This document shows, one piece after another, positions 1-8,438 of a DNA stretch of 64,000 bases. Source of the DNA: Cycloclasticus sp. 46_120_T64 (GTDB lineage Bacteria; Pseudomonadota; Gammaproteobacteria; Methylococcales; Cycloclasticaceae); assembly GCA_002162695.1 (NCBI GenBank), contig MAAM01000011.1, forward strand, positions 248,001 through 312,000. The letters run 5' to 3'. The position numbers and the translations under genes were made by a program. Every line of letters begins with the position of its first letter. The stretch's first letter is position 1. A model generated the notes under the pieces. The model had not been told where the DNA came from. It searched no databases and was given only the letters and a program-made list of their open reading frames with translations.

Positions 1-1
1 A

Positions 2-991
2 TCATGGAACTTTCCAGCTTCGTTGGCGACCCGTAAAATGGCCGCAGCGATTGCCGTGGGCTGTACCGTTATCGTAAAACCGGCGAAGGAAACCCCCGCG
101 TCGTTCATGGCGGTGGTACACGCTTTAGATGAAGCGGGTTTACCAAACGGTGTGGTTAATTTATTGATGGGTAATTCATCGGAAATTAGCAAGCATTTGA
201 TTGCATCTCCGGTTATTAAGAAGGTTTCGTTCACCGGTTCTACCCCAGTGGGTCAGCAATTAGCGGCCATGGCGGGTGAGCAAGCCAAGCCTTGCGTGAT
301 GGAACTAGGCGGTCACGCACCGGTATTAATATTCAAAGACGCGGCGATTGAGAAAGTGATCGATCTAGCGGTGGCGACAAAAAGCCGCAACTCAGGTCAG
401 GTGTGTATTTCACCGACCCGTTTCTTCATTGAAGACGCGGTTTATGATCAGTTCACCGAAGGATTTGTTAAAGGTTATGGTTCATTACGCGTGGGTGATG
501 GTCTTGAGCCAGAAACACAAATGGGGCCGTTAGCTAATGCACGTCGAGTGGTTGATATTGATGAATTGGTACAAGACGCGATTAAACATGGCGCGCGCTT
601 ATTAGCGGGTGGGCAACGTTTAGACCGTCCTGGCAATTTTTATGCACCTACGGTACTCGCTGATGTGCCAGATTCTGCAAGAATTATGCAAGAAGAACCC
701 TTTGGCCCAGTGGCTATTATGAATCGTTTCAGCAGTTATGACGAAGCCATTGAAAAAGCCAATAATACCGATTTTGCCCTAGCGTCCTATGCGTTTACCG
801 GTTCACAAGACAATGCAGACCGCTTAGCAGATGATTTAGATTCAGGTAAGGTTGGCATCAACGGCTTCCCCGTGGTATTCCTAGATTCACCGTTAGGTGG
901 GCGTAGGTTGTCGGGTTATGGCAGTGAAGGCGGCTATGAGGGCTTGGATGCCTATAGAATTGTTAAATTTGTTAGTCAAAGTGAAATCTAA
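2..991 (+). CDS. Aldehyde dehydrogenase, C-terminal part (truncated by window edge)
   Basis: NAD(P)-dependent aldehyde dehydrogenase oxidising an aldehyde to its acid in the cytoplasm. The reading frame is already open at the first bases and reads SWNFPAS, the family's PWNFPA active-site element with its Asn, so the gene starts upstream of the window and an internal TTG is not its start. Visible further on are the general-base motif MELGGHAP and the catalytic Cys in NSGQVCISPTR, then EEPFGPV and the C-terminal GxGSEGGYEGLD. The overall look is of the succinate-semialdehyde-dehydrogenase-like subgroup, but substrate cannot be read from this. Only 15 bases separate it from a zinc alcohol dehydrogenase, so the two probably work in sequence on an alcohol and its aldehyde. 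Confidence 0.93.
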   Translation, partial: SWNFPASLATRKMAAAIAVGCTVIVKPAKETPASFMAVVHALDEAGLPNGVVNLLMGNSSEISKHLIASPVIKKVSFTGSTPVGQQLAAMAGEQAKPCVMELGGHAPVLIFKDAAIEKVIDLAVATKSRNSGQVCISPTRFFIEDAVYDQFTEGFVKGYGSLRVGDGLEPETQMGPLANARRVVDIDELVQDAIKHGARLLAGGQRLDRPGNFYAPTVLADVPDSARIMQEEPFGPVAIMNRFSSYDEAIEKANNTDFALASYAFTGSQDNADRLADDLDSGKVGINGFPVVFLDSPLGGRRLSGYGSEGGYEGLDAYRIVKFVSQSEI

Positions 992-1006
992 AAAAGGAAT
1001 ATAAAC

Positions 1007-2059
1007 ATGCGTTGTCAAACTTTAAATGAATTTGGTGGGGATGTCGTCGCAGAGGAACGCGCCGACATGACGGTAACGGGGACCGAGGTACTGTTAAAGG
1101 TCACCGCGAATGGTGTTTGCCATAGCGATTTACATATTCGTGAAGGCAGTTATAACCTGGGTGCTGGGAAAACGCTGAGTTTTGCTGACCGTGGAATGAA
1201 ACTGCCCTTAGTGATGGGGCATGAGCCTGCGGGTATGGTCGTTGAAACGGGGCCTGAGTCAGTAGAGCTGGATAGCACTAAAAACTTTGTTATCTTCCCA
1301 TGGCAGGGTTGCATGGAGTGTCATCAGTGCGAAAGTGGCCTAGAAAACTATTGCTCTGCACCGCGTTACACCGGTTTGCAGGTTGATGGGGGTTATGCGG
1401 ATTATATTAAAGTGCCGCACGCGCGTTATTTATTTGATATCGGTGATATGGAGCCGAGTATTGCAGCACCCTTGGCGTGTTCAGGTTTAACCACCTATTC
1501 AGCGCTAAAGAAAGTTGAAGATACCTTAACTAAAGCACCGGTGGTTATTTTAGGGGTAGGCGGCTTAGGCTTGATGTGTGTTGGCTTGGTTAAAGCGATG
1601 GGCGGTTTACCGCCAGTGGTGGTTGATATTGACCCTGCAAAACGCGAAGCAGCCTTAAAAGCCGGTGCTAGCGCAGCGATTGATGGGCTTGCTGATGATG
1701 CGGTTGCGCAAGTGCAAGCGGCCGTAGGTGGGCCAGCGCTAGCGGTGATTGATTTGGTGGGTGCGGAAAGTACCGCAACACTCGGTTTTGACGTCGTTGG
1801 TAAGGGCTGTAAGCTGGTGATCGTCGGTTTGTTTGGCGGTGCTTCTCCGTGGGCATTACCGTTGATTCCGGTTAAAGCAATTACCATCATGGGCAGCTAT
1901 GCGGGTAGCCTAGGTGAGTTTGCCGAGCTGATTGACTTAGCAAGAAAGGGTTTGGTGCCTGCATTACCGACTAAGACCTATCCATTAGAAGCGGTTAATG
2001 GCATTCTGAATGACCTAGAAGCCGGCAAGGTTATTGGCAGAGCGGTGCTAACACCTTAG
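1007..2059 (+). CDS. Zinc-dependent alcohol dehydrogenase (MDR family)
   Basis: Medium-chain NAD(P)-dependent alcohol dehydrogenase, 350 aa, the usual family length. Catalytic zinc ligands are visible as Cys38 (GVCHSD), His72-Glu73 (GHEPAG) and Cys158 (ACSGLT). Structural zinc ligands are Cys102, 105, 108 and 116 (CMECHQC then NYC). The Rossmann glycine motif GVGGLG is at 183-188. It starts 15 bases after an aldehyde dehydrogenase and is followed by a good terminator, so the pair forms the end of an operon converting an alcohol to a carboxylic acid. By context a terpenoid or alicyclic alcohol is plausible (GeoA/GeoB-like logic), but this is inferred from neighbours, not seen in the protein. 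Confidence 0.93.
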   Translation: MRCQTLNEFGGDVVAEERADMTVTGTEVLLKVTANGVCHSDLHIREGSYNLGAGKTLSFADRGMKLPLVMGHEPAGMVVETGPESVELDSTKNFVIFPWQGCMECHQCESGLENYCSAPRYTGLQVDGGYADYIKVPHARYLFDIGDMEPSIAAPLACSGLTTYSALKKVEDTLTKAPVVILGVGGLGLMCVGLVKAMGGLPPVVVDIDPAKREAALKAGASAAIDGLADDAVAQVQAAVGGPALAVIDLVGAESTATLGFDVVGKGCKLVIVGLFGGASPWALPLIPVKAITIMGSYAGSLGEFAELIDLARKGLVPALPTKTYPLEAVNGILNDLEAGKVIGRAVLTP

Positions 2060-2084
2060 TCATAGATTCAAATGCAAGTTATAG

Positions 2085-2118
2085 GCCGGATAGAAGCGAT
2101 TCTATTCGGCTTTTTTTG
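2085..2118 (+). terminator. Rho-independent terminator after alcohol dehydrogenase
   Basis: A ten-base-pair stem (GCCGGATAGA with TCTATTCGGC, one G-T pair) with a short loop is followed directly by a T run. It closes the aldehyde/alcohol dehydrogenase operon. Confidence 0.8.
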
Positions 2119-2143
2119 TTTACAAGCTCCGCTAAGTTTAATT

Positions 2144-2159
2144 AAGCAAGCGTTTGTTT
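2144..2159. promoter_or_regulatory. Dyad operator candidate, AAGCAAGC/GTTTGTTT
   Basis: Imperfect inverted repeat centred on CG (6 of 8 positions symmetric), 16 bp upstream of the -35 box of the thioesterase promoter. Similar CG-centred dyads lie before the ligase at 2888 and before the sigma54 activator at 36853, suggesting one shared regulator. The half-site recalls PsrA-type TetR operators (CAAAC...GTTTG), but the fit is loose. Confidence 0.4.
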
Positions 2160-2175
2160 ATTATTAGCGTACGGC

Positions 2176-2204
2176 TTGATTTACCGACAGATTCGCATTG
2201 TAAT
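2176..2204 (+). promoter_or_regulatory. Sigma70 promoter of the thioesterase gene
   Basis: TTGATT, 17-base spacer, TGTAAT: a good -35/-10 pair. It is the only convincing promoter in the 204-base gap, which also holds the terminator and a dyad upstream. Confidence 0.55.
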
Positions 2205-2263
2205 ATGCGAGCAGATATCACGGTGTTTCGTGGTTTAGACGTATTAATAAGGGAATAACAGAA

Positions 2264-2710
2264 ATGAGTGCTGAAGAACAAGTCGCGGTAAGCGATAAAA
2301 TAAACAAGATTGTCGCTTTATTAGCCGCTGAAGATGCGGTGAGTGGTTTATTGGGAATAAAACGTGAGGTTGTGGGTTTAGGTTATAGTCGTTTATCAAT
2401 GGTGGTGCGGGAGGATATGGCAAACGGGCACGGTACCTGCCATGGTGGAATGACGTTTAGTTTGGCCGATGCGGCCTTTGGTTATGCTTGTAATACGCAT
2501 AATAAACTGACCTTTGGTGCGGCTTGTTCGATCGATTATGTTAATCCAGCGTTTCGTGGTGATGTGTTGACCGCTGAGTGTAAGGAGGTGTTTTTACAAG
2601 GTCGATCAGGTGTTTATGACGTGGTAGTGAAAAACCAAGACGGTTTGGTGATTGTGTTATTTCGCGGTAATAGTCGCAGTCGTAATGAATTGTTGGTCAG
2701 CGAGGAGTAA
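2264..2710 (+). CDS. PaaI-type hotdog acyl-CoA thioesterase
   Basis: Hotdog-fold thioesterase of the PaaI group (148 aa, normal length) that hydrolyses acyl- or aryl-CoA esters in the cytoplasm. The signature NGHGTCHGGMTFSLADAAFGYACN is clear, with the HGG turn and the catalytic Asp in SLADAAFG. It has its own promoter and ends 177 bases before an acyl-CoA ligase. In such catabolic loci these enzymes usually release CoA from dead-end thioesters; the particular substrate is unknown. The RBS is weak-to-moderate (AAGGGAATAACAGAA before ATG). Confidence 0.88.
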   Translation: MSAEEQVAVSDKINKIVALLAAEDAVSGLLGIKREVVGLGYSRLSMVVREDMANGHGTCHGGMTFSLADAAFGYACNTHNKLTFGAACSIDYVNPAFRGDVLTAECKEVFLQGRSGVYDVVVKNQDGLVIVLFRGNSRSRNELLVSEE

Positions 2711-2812
2711 CGTTCTGACGGTTTTCTAATCAGCGATAATAGAGGTAATGCCTACTCAGTAATAATGAAAATTTTCTTTTTAAGTTATTTTTATAATAAA
2801 GCTTCTTTAAGC

Positions 2813-2828
2813 AAACGAACGTATGTTA
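2813..2828. promoter_or_regulatory. Dyad operator candidate before the 2888 ligase
   Basis: AAACGAAC/GTATGTTA is an imperfect CG-centred dyad (5 of 8 symmetric) resembling the site at 2144. It sits about 60 bases before the ligase start in an A/T-rich leader. Confidence 0.3.
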
Positions 2829-2887
2829 TAAAAATAAGAAGATTAGTCCGTTTAAGAGATTATTTTAACTATTAAGGAGAGTAGAGG

Positions 2888-4522
2888 ATGGCACAAAGAG
2901 AGGTAACGGCTGAATTAGATCAATACTATAAGGATATGGGCGTTTGGGGCGATGATACGTTGTATCAATTGTTTGAGGCTGCGGCAAAAAAATACCCGAA
3001 TAAAAATGCCACCAATGATGCGAGGTATTCACGCAGCTATAGTGAATACTTAGACGATGTTCAGCGTTGTGCGTGGTTCCTGCATAAAAAAGGTGTGACC
3101 GCCGGTGATCTTATCGCTATTCAAGTGCCAAACTGGAATGAACTGGCGATGGTTCATTTGGCGTGTAATTTGATTGGTGCGGTGTTCTTACCGATGCACG
3201 CAGATTGGCGTGAAAAAGAAATTTCACACCTCTTATCGGTGACTAAAACCAAGGTGATATTTGTACCCAAGGTTTTTAGAGGCTTTGATTATCCAGCGAT
3301 GGTTAATAGCTTTAAGACGTCGTTAATTGATTTACAAGAGGTGGTGGCGATTGATCGTCAGGGTGAATATAGCCAGGCGATTGATGATCCAGCGGCGTTT
3401 GCTGCGGCTTATCAACAGTGGCAAAAACGTTCGCCGAATGAGCCGACCAATATCATGGTGTCATCGGGTACAACCTCATTACCCAAACCTAGTTTATGGA
3501 GTGATAATAATCAAATTGCACTGCTGCTAAAACAATACCTACCACAAATGCAGGTCACGCCAGAGGATCATGCGGTCACCTTGGCCCCAGCGTCTACCGG
3601 CGCGACGGGTTATGTATTCCCGGTTCTTTTACCGCTACTAATCGGTGCTTCGTGCACCTTATTAGAACGTTGGTCTGGGGCAGAGGAGGCGCTGGAATTG
3701 ATTGAAAAATCGAATGCGACGTATGCGGTTGCGGTCCCTGCACAAATGACGATGCTGGTGGCCTCGGAAAAAGTTAAGCAAACAAGCTTCGATAAACTTA
3801 GTCGTTTTGGTAATGCCGGTGCGCCACTACCGATGGAAACAGCCTTGCAGATTGAGAAATTAATGGGCTGTAAAATTCAGACTATCTATGGTGCAACCGA
3901 TGGTGGGGTACCCGTAGGTACCTTATTGGACGACCCGGATGACAAGAGGTTAGGCACCGCCGGTGTGGTGATGAAAGGTGAGGAGATTAGACTAGTTGAT
4001 GATGACTATAACGATGTGGCAGAAGGTGGGCGTGGAGAGGTGCTGATGCGTGGTGCCAATAAATCATACGGTTATTTGAACTCACCAGCGGATAACGCGG
4101 CCGCGTGGATCGGCGACGGCTGGTATGCTACTGGAGATTTGGGTGAAATTGACCCCGGTAATTATTTACGTATCGTTGGTCGAAAGAAAGATATGATTAT
4201 TCGTGGTGGGCAAAATATTAGCCCACTGGAAGTAGAGGAAATGCTGATTGAGCACAACGCTATCGCGGATATAGCGATAGCGGCGATGCCTGATAAAATC
4301 TTGGGCGAACGTGCCTGCGCTTTTGTGGTGCTGAAAGAAGGGCAGAGTCTATCTTTTGACGAGATGGTGGCATTTTTAAGTTCACGTAAAATGGCTAAAT
4401 ACAAGCTACCCGAACGTTTGGAAATACGCGATTCCTTCCCAACATCAGCGGGGGGGAAGACACAAAAAGGTGTGTTAACCGAAGAAATTAGCAAGCAATT
4501 AGCGCGGGAAGCGAGCGCCTAA
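2888..4522 (+). CDS. AMP-forming acyl-CoA synthetase
   Basis: Class I adenylate-forming ligase, 544 aa, converting a carboxylic acid, ATP and CoA to acyl-CoA. The phosphate-binding loop is SSGTTSLPKPS, a variant of the usual TSGTTGxPK. YGATDGG, the hinge region WYATGDLGEI, GRKKDMIIRGGQNISP and the C-terminal catalytic Lys in GGKTQK are present. It is more distant from the three ligases at 13444, 26778 and 28442 than those are from each other, having no NPLMPIFR motif, so it probably serves a different acid. A strong RBS (AAGGAG) precedes ATG. It ends at a double hairpin terminator facing a convergent aldehyde dehydrogenase. Confidence 0.9.
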   Translation: MAQREVTAELDQYYKDMGVWGDDTLYQLFEAAAKKYPNKNATNDARYSRSYSEYLDDVQRCAWFLHKKGVTAGDLIAIQVPNWNELAMVHLACNLIGAVFLPMHADWREKEISHLLSVTKTKVIFVPKVFRGFDYPAMVNSFKTSLIDLQEVVAIDRQGEYSQAIDDPAAFAAAYQQWQKRSPNEPTNIMVSSGTTSLPKPSLWSDNNQIALLLKQYLPQMQVTPEDHAVTLAPASTGATGYVFPVLLPLLIGASCTLLERWSGAEEALELIEKSNATYAVAVPAQMTMLVASEKVKQTSFDKLSRFGNAGAPLPMETALQIEKLMGCKIQTIYGATDGGVPVGTLLDDPDDKRLGTAGVVMKGEEIRLVDDDYNDVAEGGRGEVLMRGANKSYGYLNSPADNAAAWIGDGWYATGDLGEIDPGNYLRIVGRKKDMIIRGGQNISPLEVEEMLIEHNAIADIAIAAMPDKILGERACAFVVLKEGQSLSFDEMVAFLSSRKMAKYKLPERLEIRDSFPTSAGGKTQKGVLTEEISKQLAREASA

Positions 4523-4535
4523 ATTGTGGTTATTG

Positions 4536-4560
4536 ATCAGGGCTTGATTTAAGCCCTGAT
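4536..4560. terminator. Hairpin after ligase gene (no T run)
   Basis: Perfect ten-base-pair stem ATCAGGGCTT/AAGCCCTGAT with a five-base loop. It lacks a T run and directly precedes the stronger bidirectional terminator. Confidence 0.5.
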
Positions 4561-4562
4561 AC

Positions 4563-4600
4563 AAAAAAGCCGGACGCAATAATTGCGTCCGGCTTTTTTT
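4563..4600. terminator. Bidirectional terminator between convergent genes
   Basis: Palindrome with an A run, a twelve-base-pair GC-rich core (GCCGGACGCAAT/ATTGCGTCCGGC) and a T run. It works on both strands, ending the ligase gene and the convergent aldehyde dehydrogenase gene. Confidence 0.85.
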
Positions 4601-4618
4601 AGTGCGGTATTAAATGAC

Positions 4619-6025
4619 TTATAATTTAGAAATATTAGTCACTTTAATGGTAGTGAATTCTAATAGACCTTCTTGGCCCCATTCAACGCCTAAACCCGAT
4701 TGCTTGGTTGGGCCGAAAGGAATATGTGGGCCAAATACGGTGTGTTGGTTGATCCAAACAGTACCGGTATCGAGTTGGTCGGCTATTTTTTGAGCTTTCT
4801 CAAGATCCTTAGACCAAACTGAACCACCTAAACCAAACTCAGAGCTGTTGGCTGATGCAATGGCTTCTTCAACCGTACCAAATTTAATAATCGGTAGTAC
4901 TGGGCCAAATGGTTCTTCATCAACCAATGGTGAGCCGTCTTTAATGTCTTTCACAACGGTTAATGGAATGAAGTAACCAGGTTTTTCAGGGATGTCACCA
5001 CCGGCAATAATAACGCCATCGCGACGACCGTGTTCGATATAACCTTTCACGATATCAAATTGGGCTTTATTTTGCACAGGGCCAAAGTGTGAAGCGCTAT
5101 CCATGCCGTCACCAACGACTGCTGCATTAGCGAGTTTGGCAACTTCCTCACAAACTTCATCGTATACATTTTCTTGTACATAAAGGCGTTTTAGCGCGAC
5201 ACAAACTTGCCCGCTATTAATGAACGCGGCACCAAAAATTTTCTCAGCAATGGCTTTAGGATCTACGTCATCTAATACGATAGCCGCGTCATTGCCACCA
5301 AGTTCTAAGGTTAGACGCTTCAGGGTTTTAGCTGAGCTTTCCATGATTTTTCTACCGGTCGGTGATGAACCAGTAAATGAAACCTTAGCAATGCCAGGAT
5401 GAGCAGTGATTTTTGCACCTAATTCACCGTCGTCAGCGAGTATGTTGACTAGGCCAGCTGGTACCACATCCTTAATAATGTCGCCTAAGATCGCGCTGCT
5501 AATAGGGGTGGTTTGAGCAGGTTTTAAGATAAGGCTGTTGCCAGTTAATAGTGCAGGGCCGAGTTTGTAAACCGAAATTAAGAATGGGAAGTTCCATGGC
5601 ATGATACCCGCAACAACGCCTAAGGGTACGTGACGTGTTTCTACACGCTGTTCATCATTATCAATAAGTACTTTAGACTCAATGGTCATGCTGGCGAAAT
5701 GGTTGTTGAATGCAAGGGCAAAGTCAACTTCCATATTAGCCGCTTCAAGGGTTTTACCTTGTTCTAAGGTCAGCGCATTGGCGATGATTTCTTTGTTTTC
5801 AACAATAACCTCGGATATTTTCTTTAACAAGTTTTGACGTTCTTCGATGCTAGTGTGTCTGAATGATTCGAATGCTTTTTGCGCTGCACTGATAGCCGTT
5901 TCAAGTTCTTGTTCACCAGCTTTAGTGACAGTGGCGAAGATTTCTTCGTTGGCTGGGTTAATGACACCAACGGTGTTAGCTGTTTCAATGAGTTTGCCAT
6001 CGATAAGTAAAGGGTAATTCTTCAT
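4619..6025 (-). CDS. Aldehyde dehydrogenase
   Basis: NAD(P)+-dependent aldehyde dehydrogenase, complete at 468 aa. It has MPWNFPF with the active-site Asn, the cofactor motif FTGSSPTGRK, the base motif LTLELGGND, the catalytic Cys in NSGQVCVALKR, and EEPFGPVLP. The C-terminal KQSGLGVEWGQEGLLEFT resembles dehydrogenases acting on bulky or terpenoid aldehydes (GeoB-like), which would suit the neighbourhood, but the assignment is by eye. It is transcribed divergently from the TetR gene at 6187, which could control it. Confidence 0.92.
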   Translation of the reverse strand: MKNYPLLIDGKLIETANTVGVINPANEEIFATVTKAGEQELETAISAAQKAFESFRHTSIEERQNLLKKISEVIVENKEIIANALTLEQGKTLEAANMEVDFALAFNNHFASMTIESKVLIDNDEQRVETRHVPLGVVAGIMPWNFPFLISVYKLGPALLTGNSLILKPAQTTPISSAILGDIIKDVVPAGLVNILADDGELGAKITAHPGIAKVSFTGSSPTGRKIMESSAKTLKRLTLELGGNDAAIVLDDVDPKAIAEKIFGAAFINSGQVCVALKRLYVQENVYDEVCEEVAKLANAAVVGDGMDSASHFGPVQNKAQFDIVKGYIEHGRRDGVIIAGGDIPEKPGYFIPLTVVKDIKDGSPLVDEEPFGPVLPIIKFGTVEEAIASANSSEFGLGGSVWSKDLEKAQKIADQLDTGTVWINQHTVFGPHIPFGPTKQSGLGVEWGQEGLLEFTTIKVTNISKL

Positions 6026-6186
6026 GTAATGATTCTCCGAATTATTTTTTTAATAAGTCATGAAATTTAACATATAGGTCTTTGTTTGGAAAGCGTATAA
6101 TACGAGGCATAATTTCTTTGATTGATTATGCGTCGGTCTGCATTCTTGAGCCGCGTTTAAATAACGCCCACAAACTAAAGGTACTC

Positions 6187-6777
6187 ATGGTACAAAACAA
6201 ATCTTCCCGTAAGCCGAGTCGTTCAGATAACCGTAAACCAGAAATTTTAGATACTGCGGCAAAACTATTTAGTGAACGAGGTTATCACGCAGTTTCTATG
6301 CGTGATATTGCTAAAACGACGGGGATGCTACCAGGTTCTTTGTATTACCATTTTTCTTCTAAGGATAATTTACTCTACTCGGTGTACGAGCGTGGGGTTA
6401 GTGTTATTGCGGCTCAGGTTGACGCAGCGGTGCTGTGTCAGGATGATCCTTGGGATAAGTTGGAAGCCGCCTGTGGTACTCACTTAGAAGAATTACTGGG
6501 TAAGAATGCTTATGCGAAGGTGGTGACGCGTATTTTGCCACAAGATGTTGAGAGTATTCAGCCTGAATTGAGCAAGTTAAGAGGCAGTTATGAAGATCGC
6601 TTTAAAGTCCTCATTGCTGACTTGGGTCTCGATGAGGGTGTGGATCAGATGTATATGCGTTTGTTATTATTAGGTGCGTTAAACTCCACCTTGTCTTGGT
6701 ATCATCGCGGGGCGGGTAGCCCGAGTGCTATCGCCGAAGAATTAATTAAAATTGTTGGTCAGCCGATTAAGCGCTAG
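6187..6777 (+). CDS. TetR/AcrR family transcriptional regulator
   Basis: DNA-binding repressor of 196 aa. The N-terminal helix-turn-helix is clear (ILDTAAKLFSERGYHAVSMR, then SLYYHFSSKDNLL), followed by an all-helical ligand-binding domain. The start at ATG 6187 is chosen because AAAGG lies five bases upstream; an in-frame TTG extension to 6082 has no RBS and no homology-like sequence. It is the only TetR in the window and is divergent from an aldehyde dehydrogenase, so it is a candidate reader of one of the two dyad operators described here. Acyl-CoA ligands are usual for such regulators in catabolic clusters, but nothing in the sequence proves that here. Confidence 0.9.
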   Translation: MVQNKSSRKPSRSDNRKPEILDTAAKLFSERGYHAVSMRDIAKTTGMLPGSLYYHFSSKDNLLYSVYERGVSVIAAQVDAAVLCQDDPWDKLEAACGTHLEELLGKNAYAKVVTRILPQDVESIQPELSKLRGSYEDRFKVLIADLGLDEGVDQMYMRLLLLGALNSTLSWYHRGAGSPSAIAEELIKIVGQPIKR

Positions 6778-6794
6778 TCGCTTTTGGCTGATGC

Positions 6795-7271
6795 TTAATA
6801 GTTCCTAGAATATTGCTGGGAACGATTTTCCTGCAATGGATCGGCGAGTAAGGCGCTGCGAACATTGTCTGGAACGCTAACAGAGCAGTGCTGTGTTGGG
6901 TCAAAAAAGACATTGGTGCTGGTTGAGGTAGCAATACAGTCATCACCCAAAAAGGCGCTATAACCGCTGACGATAGACTTATTACCAATACGCACGAGCC
7001 TAGCGCCGACGTCGATAATGCCAGGATAATAAGCCTCTTTAATATAATCAATGGTGACGCTAGCCAGTACAAAATCGATATTTTGGTTGGTTTTGCTGTC
7101 CAATAACCCCCCTAAAAACATCGTTCTTGCGGCCTCGATATAGGCCGCATAAGCAACATTATTAATATGCCCTAATGGATCTTGGTCAGAGAAACGAATG
7201 CTGACGGCGCTCCAAAAGCGGAAACTATCGCGGCTTTTCGGCTCGTAATTAGCTAGTTCATTGTTATCCAT
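6795..7271 (-). CDS. 4HBT-family acyl-CoA thioesterase
   Basis: Hotdog-fold thioesterase, 158 aa, with the 4-hydroxybenzoyl-CoA-thioesterase motif FSDQDPLGHINNVAYAAYIE, including the catalytic Asp in DPLGHxNN. The start at ATG 7271 is favoured by AAAGGAGC about seven bases upstream; the longer frame to 7331 runs into the neighbouring gene. It lies 31 bases downstream of another thioesterase on the same strand, so the two form a small operon divergent from the mutase operon. Likely role: hydrolysis of CoA esters that accumulate in the pathway. Confidence 0.85.
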   Translation of the reverse strand: MDNNELANYEPKSRDSFRFWSAVSIRFSDQDPLGHINNVAYAAYIEAARTMFLGGLLDSKTNQNIDFVLASVTIDYIKEAYYPGIIDVGARLVRIGNKSIVSGYSAFLGDDCIATSTSTNVFFDPTQHCSVSVPDNVRSALLADPLQENRSQQYSRNY

Positions 7272-7302
7272 TAGTTGCTCCTTTATTGACTGCTTATTGT
7301 GC

Positions 7303-8220
7303 CTAAGCCAATAAGAATGTTTGTGTGCCAAATGCCTTTAGTCGCTGACTCTTCTCACCATGAACCTCTATCTTGCTGAACATGAGGCCATTGCTTTTAA
7401 TGATGCAGTGACTGGTGGTTAATAAGGCTTCATCGAAGGTAGGTTCACAAAAACTCATTTTAAAGTCAACTGTAGCCCCGCCTTTGGCTTTGCTTTCCGA
7501 TATCACTGGGCCTAGTACGCCGGCGGTATCGGCCATATGTAAGATCACACCACTTGATATTTGCCCGCGGAAATCCTTGTAGCGTTCAGCGAATGGCATA
7601 CGTAACTGGGTTATATAGGGTTTTAGCTGGGTGATTTCTAGACCACAGCGCTGCATTAGGGTTTTGCCGAAGCGCTCTTCTGTCATCGGGTGTTTATCAG
7701 AGCCGTCGAGTAACAGTGGTGATGGAGCTTGGTAGTGAGCGGGGCTGCTAATCATGGTTTGCTGATCAGGGTTTATCCGAAAACAAAGCTGAGACTTCGC
7801 TATTAAACGATCTTGTTGATCTTTTATTTCGGCGTGAATAAAGGCAAAGCGTCTCGCTTTACGCGAAAAATTAGCCGAAATGGTGATCGTTTGATCGCGT
7901 GTGCTGCCAATATAACTAATTTGTTGATCCAGTAGTTCGGCTTGTAGTGGCTCAATATCATAAGCTTCGCAGGCTAATAATAAAGCCGCGTCTTGCATAC
8001 TGCTGGCTAAAATGCCGCCATGTACTACACCGTTCGGTTGGTTTAACTGAATTTCCTTGTAGGGTAATTCTAAAATGCTCTGCTCTGTAGATAAGGATAG
8101 TGATCGAATACCCCAGTGGCTGGCCCAGTGGTCTTTTTTGTATTGCTCAAGAAGTAAAGAAGGGGCGTGGGTCGGGCTGTTTTTAGCGCTGTCACTGCTA
8201 TGTTGAAGGGTTTCTATCAT
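7303..8220 (-). CDS. Double-hotdog thioesterase-like protein
   Basis: 305 aa with two tandem hotdog domains. The first (about residues 30-150) carries QPNGVVHGGILASSMQDAAL, the PaaI-like HGG motif with an Asp. The second (about 180-300) has RGQISSGVILHMADTAGVLG, where the HGG is replaced by SSG, so only one half may be catalytic. It is first in a two-gene operon with the 4HBT thioesterase. Its leader carries a tandem 13-base direct repeat and a TAACAnnTGTTA dyad, and no convincing RBS precedes ATG. The substrate is unknown. Confidence 0.82.
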   Translation of the reverse strand: MIETLQHSSDSAKNSPTHAPSLLLEQYKKDHWASHWGIRSLSLSTEQSILELPYKEIQLNQPNGVVHGGILASSMQDAALLLACEAYDIEPLQAELLDQQISYIGSTRDQTITISANFSRKARRFAFIHAEIKDQQDRLIAKSQLCFRINPDQQTMISSPAHYQAPSPLLLDGSDKHPMTEERFGKTLMQRCGLEITQLKPYITQLRMPFAERYKDFRGQISSGVILHMADTAGVLGPVISESKAKGGATVDFKMSFCEPTFDEALLTTSHCIIKSNGLMFSKIEVHGEKSQRLKAFGTQTFLLA

Positions 8221-8227
8221 GGTTTCA

Positions 8228-8255
8228 TTGGTTCAAAAAATGTTGGTTCAAAAAA
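8228..8255. repeat. Tandem direct repeat TTGGTTCAAAAAA, 15-base period
   Basis: Two exact copies of a 13-mer separated by two bases, immediately upstream of the start codon of the double-hotdog gene. They could influence leader structure or protein binding; the role is unknown. Confidence 0.6.
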
Positions 8256-8264
8256 CAAGAAAAA

Positions 8265-8276
8265 TAACACTTGTTA
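8265..8276. promoter_or_regulatory. Operator candidate TAACACTTGTTA
   Basis: First of four TAACAnnTGTTA-type dyads in the window. It lies on the side of the divergent thioesterase operon. Confidence 0.65.
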
Positions 8277-8352
8277 GAAAAAATCGCAAGTTACTCTGTG
8301 TTGAATTGGTCCGTGTTGCAAAAAAGCAACGGCTGTGATAGTGTTTATTGAA

Positions 8353-8366
8353 CTAACAGTTGTTAG
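8353..8366. promoter_or_regulatory. Operator CTAACAGTTGTTAG overlapping a promoter
   Basis: Perfect 6+2+6 dyad. TTGTTA within it can serve as -35, and GATAAT fifteen bases further on as -10, so a bound repressor would block transcription of the mutase operon. It matches the sites at 8265, 13408 and 19319. Confidence 0.7.
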
Positions 8367-8438
8367 GTTATCCGCGTGTCGATAATCCGTCGTCGTAGGA
8401 GCCTGTAACAAATAATAAAAATAATGGAGGGAAGCCAG

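Noticed and set aside
1495-1890. Long minus-strand ORFs inside the alcohol dehydrogenase and other genes
   Set aside because: Shadows of the real gene; low-complexity composition and no RBS.
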